From assembly GCA_965370495.1 (NCBI GenBank), contig CBDUUV010000041.1, positions 1 to 20,207 of the forward strand: a stretch of 20,207 nucleotides of DNA, read 5' to 3'. This stretch comes from Krumholzibacterium sp965370495 (GTDB lineage Bacteria > Krumholzibacteriota > Krumholzibacteriia > Krumholzibacteriales > Krumholzibacteriaceae). The notes under the pieces were generated by a model. The model saw only the letters and a program-made list of their open reading frames with translations. It searched no databases and was not told the origin of the DNA. Shown here piece by piece: positions 14,876-20,207 of this stretch (its first letter is position 1; each line of letters opens with the position of its first letter). Made by a program: the position numbers and the translations under genes.

Positions 14876-15979
14876 ATGAAAAACACACTGATGACGCTGA
14901 TACTCGCTATGTTTCTCCTGAGTTCCTGCGGGGGCAGGGAAGAGGCCAGGCAGGTACCACCCATGCAGGCAAGATCCAATGACGTGCATATCTTCTATTA
15001 TGCCTGGTATGGAACTCCCGAGATAGACGGAGCTTACTACCATTGGAACCATGAAATCGATGTGAAAAATGGAGACCCGGCTTCGTTCCCCGGCGGTAAT
15101 GATATCGGGTCCAATTTCTTCCCCGCTTACGGATGTTACAGCTCCAACGATCCAAAAGTCCTCGATAGCCATATGGCCCAGATCGCCTTGATCCAGGCAG
15201 GCACAGTCTGTGTTTCATGGTGGGGGAAGAATTCCTTTTCTGATAAAACAATTCCAGGGTTACTTGACGCGGCATACAAGTATGGCTTGAAAGTCAATTT
15301 CCATATCGAACCCTTTGAAGGGCGGACCGCCGCGACGACAAGAGACGCCATAACCTATATCATCGATACATATGGACAACATGAAGCTTTCTACAAAACA
15401 GACCGTTTCGGCAAAAAACCCATGTTCTATATATACGATTCACACCTGATACTTGCCGAAGAATGGTCTACCATCCTGTCGCCCAACGGTTCGAATACGA
15501 TCAGGGACACAGAATACGACGCGATAATGATCGGCCTGTGGGTGGAAGAGAATGATGGCGAGAAACTGCTGGAGAGCCACTTCGACGGATACTATACCTA
15601 CTTCGGTTCTGAAGGTTTTACTTACGGTTCGACTGCAGAAAACTGGCCCGTGTTGTCCCAGTGGTCGTGGGAAAACGAAATGATCTTCATACCATGCATT
15701 GCCCCGGGGTATGACGACACGCGAATCCGTCCCTGGAATTCTGGCTGCACACGCGAGCGCAGACATGGTGAATATTTCGAAGAAATGTATAAAAGCGCAG
15801 CAAAAAACGATCCTCCTTTCCTGGGGATAAACTCATTCAACGAATGGCATAAAGGGACACAGATCGAACCGGCCGCACCAACCGAGATACCTGGTCACAG
15901 ATACAAGGACTACGAGGATCCCAACCCGTTCTATTACCTGAAAGCGACCAAGCGTTTGATCAAGGGATTTTCTCTATGA
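14876..15979 (+). CDS. GH99-like lipoprotein (endo-alpha-mannosidase family)
   Basis: A 367-residue exported protein. A short signal (LILAMFLLSSC) ends in the lipobox LSSC, so Cys18 would be lipidated. The rest matches glycoside hydrolase family 99: FYYAWYGTPE...YYHWNHEI near the start, CVSWWGKNS, NFHIEPFEGR with Glu145, FYIYDSH and SFNEWHKGTQIEPA near the end. GH99 enzymes cut inside alpha-mannans or mannosylated glycans using two Glu in NEWHE. Here the first is present (Glu323) but the second is Lys326 (AAA), one base from GAA. It may be inactive, altered or binding-only. The start has GGAG nine bases upstream. Its stop overlaps the EamA start as ATGA. Confidence 0.88.
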   Translation: MKNTLMTLILAMFLLSSCGGREEARQVPPMQARSNDVHIFYYAWYGTPEIDGAYYHWNHEIDVKNGDPASFPGGNDIGSNFFPAYGCYSSNDPKVLDSHMAQIALIQAGTVCVSWWGKNSFSDKTIPGLLDAAYKYGLKVNFHIEPFEGRTAATTRDAITYIIDTYGQHEAFYKTDRFGKKPMFYIYDSHLILAEEWSTILSPNGSNTIRDTEYDAIMIGLWVEENDGEKLLESHFDGYYTYFGSEGFTYGSTAENWPVLSQWSWENEMIFIPCIAPGYDDTRIRPWNSGCTRERRHGEYFEEMYKSAAKNDPPFLGINSFNEWHKGTQIEPAAPTEIPGHRYKDYEDPNPFYYLKATKRLIKGFSL

Positions 15980-16848
15980 TATCCCGCGTTTTCAAATCTG
16001 AAATTCTGCTTCTGCTGGCTTCGGTGATATGGGGTTTCGCCTTTGTCGCTCAACGGGTCAGCATGGAGCATATCGGCCCCTACACATTCAATGCCGTAAG
16101 GTTTGCGCTGGGAGCAATCGTACTTCTGCCATTTGCGATCAGATCGACCAGAAAAAGAACGGAGACGGGCGGCAGGCTGGTACTGATCAGCGGATGCGCG
16201 GCGGGAGCCATCCTGTTCCTGGGCGCGTCTCTTCAACAGACAGGAATAGTCAGCACGACCGCGGGAAAGGCCGGGTTTATTACAGGATTGTATGTCATCA
16301 TCGTTCCAATCCTTGGGCTTGCTTTCGGACACAGGACAAAGATTGGAACATGGGCGGGGATCGTTATTGCGTCTGCGGGCCTTTATCTGCTCAGCTTTAC
16401 CGGAAGATTTTCAATAGGTTCAGGAGACCTTCTGGTCCTGGGAGGAACATTTTTCTGGGCGTCCCATGTAATTTTTGTTGCGGTTGTAATCAGAAAAGTC
16501 AATCCACTCCTTCTCGCCATGATCCAGTTTCTGGCCTGCTCTCTTTTAAGTTTTATAATGGCCATGATCTTTGAGACAGTCGAAACCGCGGGCTTGAGGA
16601 ACGCCATCATACCGATACTTTACGGCGGACTCCTGTCGGTTGGAGTGGCCTATACTCTCCAGTTAATCGCCCAGAGGCGCACGCCTCCCTCCCATGCCGC
16701 AATTATTCTGAGTCTCGAAACGGTCTTCGCCGCGATCGGAGGATGGTTGATACTAGGTGAGATCATCCCGGGAAGAGGATTGATCGGATGTGCCTTGATG
16801 CTCGCCGGGATACTGGTTTCCCAGTCCGGTGTACGATCGGAAGATTGA
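15976..16848 (+). CDS. EamA/DMT-superfamily transporter
   Basis: A 290-residue inner-membrane protein with about ten transmembrane helices in two EamA repeats. The first repeat begins with ILLLLASVIWGFAFVAQR and NAVRFALGAIVLLPF; the second includes GDLLVLGGTFFWASHVIFVAVV and ends with LSLETVFAAIGGWLILGE, all typical of the drug/metabolite transporter family. The substrate cannot be told. Its ATG overlaps the GH99-like stop by four bases, so the two are translationally coupled from the 14800-14828 promoter. The next gene starts 89 bases downstream. The pairing with a glycosidase-like lipoprotein is unusual and of unknown meaning. Confidence 0.92.
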   Translation: MISRVFKSEILLLLASVIWGFAFVAQRVSMEHIGPYTFNAVRFALGAIVLLPFAIRSTRKRTETGGRLVLISGCAAGAILFLGASLQQTGIVSTTAGKAGFITGLYVIIVPILGLAFGHRTKIGTWAGIVIASAGLYLLSFTGRFSIGSGDLLVLGGTFFWASHVIFVAVVIRKVNPLLLAMIQFLACSLLSFIMAMIFETVETAGLRNAIIPILYGGLLSVGVAYTLQLIAQRRTPPSHAAIILSLETVFAAIGGWLILGEIIPGRGLIGCALMLAGILVSQSGVRSED

Positions 16849-16937
16849 CTTTCCAGGTATTGGTTGTTATATGATGCGGCCCGTGGCAGGCGAATACGAT
16901 CCGTTTGGCCCTGGCTTGATTGAAGTTCGGAGAAAAC

Positions 16938-18074
16938 ATGAAGATATTAATACTTGGAGCAGGACTGGTCGGCGGGCCGATGGCGGCTGACCTTTCAAAA
17001 GACAAAGAGTTCAAAGTCAGTATCGCCGATATCAGCGAGTCGTCCCTGAACAGAGTCAGCCCCCTATATCCGGTAACTACGATTGTGAAAGATCTTTCCG
17101 ACCCTGAAGATGTCAAGGCGCTGGTCAAAGACTATGATATGGTAATCAACGCTGTCCCCGGCCATATGGGGTTTAGGACGTTCAAAGCTGTTATCGAATC
17201 CGGTAAAAACGTAATCGACATTGCTTTCTTTCCGGAGGACCCATTTCAACTTTCCGATCTCGCCATTAAGAAGGGCGTTATCGCTGTAATGGATTGCGGC
17301 GTCGCTCCGGGGATGAGCAACATCCTGACAGGGTATGTAGACTATCTTCTTGATGAAACGGAAACAGTGCTCATATATGTCGGCGGCCTGCCTGAAAAGA
17401 GGGAATGGCCGTATGAATACAAGGCTGTCTTCTCCCCTGCCGACGTACTGGAAGAATACACACGACCTGCCAGGTTGGTGGAAAACGGAACCCTCGTTAT
17501 AAAACCGGCTCTTACCGAAACGGAACTGCTTGATTTCCCTCCCGTCGGAATGCTTGAAGCCTTCAACAGCGACGGCCTGAGGACCCTTGCTACTACCATC
17601 AAGGGTCTCAATATGAAGGAAAAAACTCTGAGATACCCGGGGCATGTCGAAAAAATGCTTGTTTTTCGCGAGACAGGATTTTTCAACAAGGAAAAGGTCG
17701 AGATAGATGGAACCATGATCCGGCCTCTCGACGTGACATCAAAACTACTTTTCCCTCAATGGGAAATGAAACCCGGGGATATCGATCTTACGATAATGCG
17801 TGTCATCATCGAGGGAAAAAAGAACGCAGAGAGGTTTCGCTATACATACGACCTGTACGACAGATTCGATGAAAAAGCCGGCATCCACTCGATGGCAAGA
17901 ACTACCGGCTATACGGCAACAGTCGCTCTCAGGATGATCGTGGCAGGCCTGTATAACCAGGTTGGAATGTCTCCCCCCGAATACATCGGCAGGTTTCCCG
18001 AATGCGTCGAATTCATGCTGGCTGGATTGAAAAAACGCGGAGTGGAATACAGGGAAACTATCAAGAAGCTCTGA
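16938..18074 (+). CDS. Saccharopine dehydrogenase-like oxidoreductase
   Basis: A 378-residue cytoplasmic NAD(P)-dependent enzyme. The N-terminal Rossmann fold has GAGLVGGPMA (7-16) followed by the ADISESSL acidic turn and MVINAVPGHMGF. The DCGVAPGMSN loop and the C-terminal catalytic domain match the Sacchrp_dh family, which includes saccharopine, carboxynorspermidine and related dehydrogenases. The exact reaction cannot be set from sequence; lysine metabolism is the usual default. I chose ATG 16938 because GGAG lies six bases upstream and the Rossmann strand starts at once (MKILILGAG). The frame extends to a TTG at 16920 with less support. It follows the EamA gene on the same strand and converges on the DUF2891 gene with 69 bases between. 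Confidence 0.9.
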   Translation: MKILILGAGLVGGPMAADLSKDKEFKVSIADISESSLNRVSPLYPVTTIVKDLSDPEDVKALVKDYDMVINAVPGHMGFRTFKAVIESGKNVIDIAFFPEDPFQLSDLAIKKGVIAVMDCGVAPGMSNILTGYVDYLLDETETVLIYVGGLPEKREWPYEYKAVFSPADVLEEYTRPARLVENGTLVIKPALTETELLDFPPVGMLEAFNSDGLRTLATTIKGLNMKEKTLRYPGHVEKMLVFRETGFFNKEKVEIDGTMIRPLDVTSKLLFPQWEMKPGDIDLTIMRVIIEGKKNAERFRYTYDLYDRFDEKAGIHSMARTTGYTATVALRMIVAGLYNQVGMSPPEYIGRFPECVEFMLAGLKKRGVEYRETIKKL

Positions 18075-18143
18075 GAGTCAACCTTGATCCGTCAAAAACC
18101 GTCGTCCGGAAAACAGGCCATGCGTCCGGGCTGTCGCTGAATT

Positions 18144-19313
18144 TCAGTGTACCGACAACATATACACCGCGAATGAAGCGAGCCAGTGCTCTCCTTCATA
18201 ACTGCCACTTGAGATATGCTCCAATGTAGCGGCGGCATGCAGATAAGCTGCATCTTCGAGAATCTTTTTCCGGGGGTCTGCAGGCGGCAGGACTGAAGCT
18301 ATTCCAAGCATACACCAGGCCCTGCTGAGGTTCAGGCCATCAAGATGGACGATCTTTGGATCGCTTCTGTCTGATACTGCCACGGGAACCAGAAGGCTCG
18401 CCGGACCACCATTTTCAAGCTCAGGCAGGAACCTGCCCAGCCACTCACTGTATTCAGACAACCCAAGGATCCTTCTCATAAGGTCAGCTTCTATCAGGCA
18501 GGATGAAAAAAAATCATCCCCATCGGGCTCCCAGCCACCCGGGCAGTCTTCATCAAAAAGAAAATATGTGCCGGCTCGTTCAGTTATCAGCTTTTCCAAA
18601 CCCTCTTCACCCGCAAAACGTACATAATCGAGAGCAAACGCCAATCCAAAAGCAGTATTGGGATGCACTCCCCTTCTTATGGGATAATCCTGCTTTGGCA
18701 GGAAATCGAGATACCTCTGAATAATGACCTGGACAAGAGGCCCAAGATTATCAGCCAGCCTCTGTAATCCCGGATCATCAGAACGTCCCAGTTCCTCGGC
18801 CAGCTTAAGAAGCCATGCCCACCCATATGTGCGTTCGAAAGATTTCCTGCTTTCGTCTCCGAGATATTCCGCTTCGACAAGGATATTTCCTGCTGTCAGG
18901 TTGGCTGAGAGAGCATCTCTGATCGTTTCAGCTTCGTCCAGGTCGGGAAACATCCTGAGCAGACGAGCCAGCATCCAGTGTCCATGAACAGACGAGTGCC
19001 AGTCGAAACACCCGTAGAAAGCCGGATGCAGCGCCCGTGGGCCCAGCACATCGTCTATATCGTTCATCACATGCCCGGGTTTGTTGGGAAATTCTTTGTG
19101 AACGCAGGCCATGGCAATACGGGCAAAGGTAGAAGCCGCCCGGCGTGTGAGCTTCAGAGGCCTGGTACGCGGCATGCCGCTATCTGTCTTCGGATACACA
19201 CCGGCTGCTTCAGAATATCCGGTAACAGCAGATATAATCACAAGAAGAAACAGGCCCGCGGATATTCCATGAATTTTCCTGATAATCAATTTTCCCACGC
19301 TTCCTGTGTACAA
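18144..19313 (-). CDS. Exported DUF2891-family protein
   Basis: A protein of up to 389 residues with an N-terminal signal peptide (GISAGLFLLVIISAVTGYSEA). The rest is alpha-helical and matches DUF2891: HPAFYGCFDWHSSVHGHWMLARLLR (about 95-120) with its conserved Cys, Trp and His residues, YGWAWLLKLAEE, and HLDGLNLSRAWCMLGIA. The function is unknown; the fold suggests an alpha/alpha barrel like sugar-processing enzymes, which is an inference. The start is uncertain: TTG 19313 has no site, while TTG 19289 (eight codons in, MIIRKIHG) would give a standard signal peptide. It is transcribed after the membrane protein at 19400-20056, from which it is separated by a hairpin terminator. Confidence 0.82.
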   Translation of the reverse strand: MYTGSVGKLIIRKIHGISAGLFLLVIISAVTGYSEAAGVYPKTDSGMPRTRPLKLTRRAASTFARIAMACVHKEFPNKPGHVMNDIDDVLGPRALHPAFYGCFDWHSSVHGHWMLARLLRMFPDLDEAETIRDALSANLTAGNILVEAEYLGDESRKSFERTYGWAWLLKLAEELGRSDDPGLQRLADNLGPLVQVIIQRYLDFLPKQDYPIRRGVHPNTAFGLAFALDYVRFAGEEGLEKLITERAGTYFLFDEDCPGGWEPDGDDFFSSCLIEADLMRRILGLSEYSEWLGRFLPELENGGPASLLVPVAVSDRSDPKIVHLDGLNLSRAWCMLGIASVLPPADPRKKILEDAAYLHAAATLEHISSGSYEGEHWLASFAVYMLSVH

Positions 19314-19369
19314 TTGCCTATTGCATTCGGATGTACTCCATAACAGCTAAAATTGATATATAACTACGA

Positions 19370-19389
19370 CAAGGGAAAACACTCCCTTG
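19370..19389 (-). terminator. Hairpin terminator after the membrane protein gene
   Basis: CAAGGGA (19370-19376) pairs perfectly with TCCCTTG (19383-19389) around a six-base loop, eleven bases after the stop codon of the membrane protein. On the minus strand it is followed by a T/A-rich stretch (TCGTAGTTATATATC) rather than a clean T-run, so termination is probable but not certain. Confidence 0.55.
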
Positions 19390-19399
19390 CCAGGTTCTG

Positions 19400-20056
19400 T
19401 TATTTTTCTTCGTACAGGTAGAGCAGGCTGTCGTATGCCGAAGCGTATGTTACACCCAGAACTGGCGTGATAACAAAATTAAAAACAGAAGTCGTGAAAG
19501 CCCCCAGGTGCCCCATACCGATCAAGTAGGGAAAAACCGCAAGCCCGTATAGTCCAAGAAGTATCCCGTAATAAACGAGAAGTTTCCCCTCGTGTCCATT
19601 TGTGATCTTTGCGCTGAATTTCAGGGAATCTGTCAGGCTGGTTTCCTTGTCTACAACGATAAAGATGCTCATTCCAAGCCTTAATACCGCATATATCCCC
19701 GGTATGATAAAAAGGAATGCTCCCATGGCGATAATAAGCGACAACGAAATTGAAAGCAGCCATACAGACTGGAAATTGGAAAACGGCCGGAATATATCCC
19801 GGGCCGACACATCCGTTTCGCCACGAACAAGCCTTAGACAGAAGTTGAGCCAGCCCGCGGTGAGCACCAGCCCGAATGTAAACTGTATAATGATACCGAT
19901 CGTCTCACCACCCGGCATGTAGCCAAGCAGAAGCAGAAGGATCGAGTATGCGATTATTACCGCGATACCACCGATCAGAACCCTGTTCCTGGTCTTGAAC
20001 AAGTGCCAACCGCTGCGAAACCATCCATCGGCTGAAACTGGAAACTCGCCGGACAT
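19400..20056 (-). CDS. Polytopic membrane protein (DUF975/GDPD-membrane-domain-like)
   Basis: A 218-residue protein with about six membrane segments (26-46, 53-72, 98-119, 121-135, 159-180, 187-205). The pattern FIIPGIYAVLRLGMSIFIVVDKETSLTDSLKFSAKITNG at 116-154 is typical of the DUF975 and glycerophosphodiester-phosphodiesterase membrane-domain group: a PGIY turn followed by a short charged loop and a Ser-containing helix. The function is unknown; no catalytic motif is seen. The start ATG (20054-20056) has AGGAAGGTG about six to eight bases upstream. It precedes the DUF2891 gene on the same strand. Confidence 0.8.
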   Translation of the reverse strand: MSGEFPVSADGWFRSGWHLFKTRNRVLIGGIAVIIAYSILLLLLGYMPGGETIGIIIQFTFGLVLTAGWLNFCLRLVRGETDVSARDIFRPFSNFQSVWLLSISLSLIIAMGAFLFIIPGIYAVLRLGMSIFIVVDKETSLTDSLKFSAKITNGHEGKLLVYYGILLGLYGLAVFPYLIGMGHLGAFTTSVFNFVITPVLGVTYASAYDSLLYLYEEK

Positions 20057-20169
20057 AAGAACACACCTTCCTCACAGGCACCGGTTGCTGACAAAATACT
20101 ACTTCCTGAGTTCAGAGGAAATCATAATCCATTTCCGGAGTGGATGCAAACAGGGATTACCTGGCCATA

Positions 20170-20207
20170 TTACCCCGGTTGGAACCCGTATTCCTTTATT
20201 TCTTCGA
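20170..20207 (-). CDS. Possible C-terminal end of a gene running off the window
   Basis: From the right edge, one minus-strand frame reads EEIKEYGFQPG then TAA at 20170-20172. The composition looks like a protein tail, and it would lie 113 bases upstream of the membrane protein gene on the same strand. With only eleven codons visible, no family can be assigned. A 6-base inverted repeat (GGAAAT 20117-20122, ATTTCC 20131-20136) follows it. Confidence 0.35.
   Translation of the reverse strand, partial: EEIKEYGFQPG

Overview
The window looks like chromosomal DNA of an uncultured or little-studied bacterium, probably from the FCB (Fibrobacteres-Chlorobi-Bacteroidetes) side of the tree or a neighbouring candidate phylum. 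The main clue is the secreted C25 peptidase (319-3978), which ends in a YPNPFNP...GVYFCRI FlgD-like/type IX-style sorting tail and carries GDGDG calcium-type loops, a style typical of that group. Base composition is moderate. Many genes have clear AGGAG-type ribosome binding sites, so this is not the SD-poor Bacteroidetes pattern. I saw no rRNA, tRNA, CRISPR array, insertion sequence or phage gene. The phylum is an inference and is not proven by the sequence.

Layout. 1-318: leader with an extended -10 promoter. 319-3978 (+): gingipain-like peptidase. 4037-6915 (-): a compact run transcribed as YigZ/IMPACT protein, rhomboid protease, patatin-like phospholipase, beta-carbonic anhydrase. 7058-8296 (+): peptidase T. 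8379-9437 (+): selenophosphate synthetase SelD, whose true N-terminus is hidden behind an in-frame UGA. 9454-14643 (-): a run transcribed as NifS-SelD fusion, YitT-family membrane protein, PNPOx-like flavoprotein, CBM9 lipoprotein. 14876-18074 (+): GH99-like lipoprotein, EamA transporter (4-base overlap), saccharopine-dehydrogenase-like oxidoreductase, driven from a TTGACA-N17-TATTGT promoter. 18144-20056 (-): exported DUF2891 protein and a polytopic membrane protein, with a possible gene tail at the right edge.

The most notable content is a selenium theme. The upstream selD reads through TGA at 8439-8441 exactly where the catalytic Cys/Sec of SelD belongs (C-V-G-U-A-S-K-L). It has an AGGAG-TTG start at 8379 and, 12 bases after the TGA, a hairpin with a GGU-containing loop that fits the bacterial SECIS pattern. 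About 3 kb further on, a second SelD has ordinary Cys at that position (G-C-A-C-K-L) and is fused to the C-terminus of a NifS-type cysteine desulfurase. One protein could therefore mobilise selenium from selenocysteine and activate it to selenophosphate without itself needing selenocysteine. The other SelD needs selenocysteine to be made. The pair suggests a priming or feed-forward arrangement for selenium use, which is my inference.

Other points: the GH99-like protein has Lys where the family usually has its second catalytic Glu (NEWHK instead of NEWHE). The regulatory gaps of the minus-strand run hold small repeats (a 17-bp tandem repeat and related GGAG...CCTGTAAT elements) and a hairpin next to the nifS-selD ribosome binding site.
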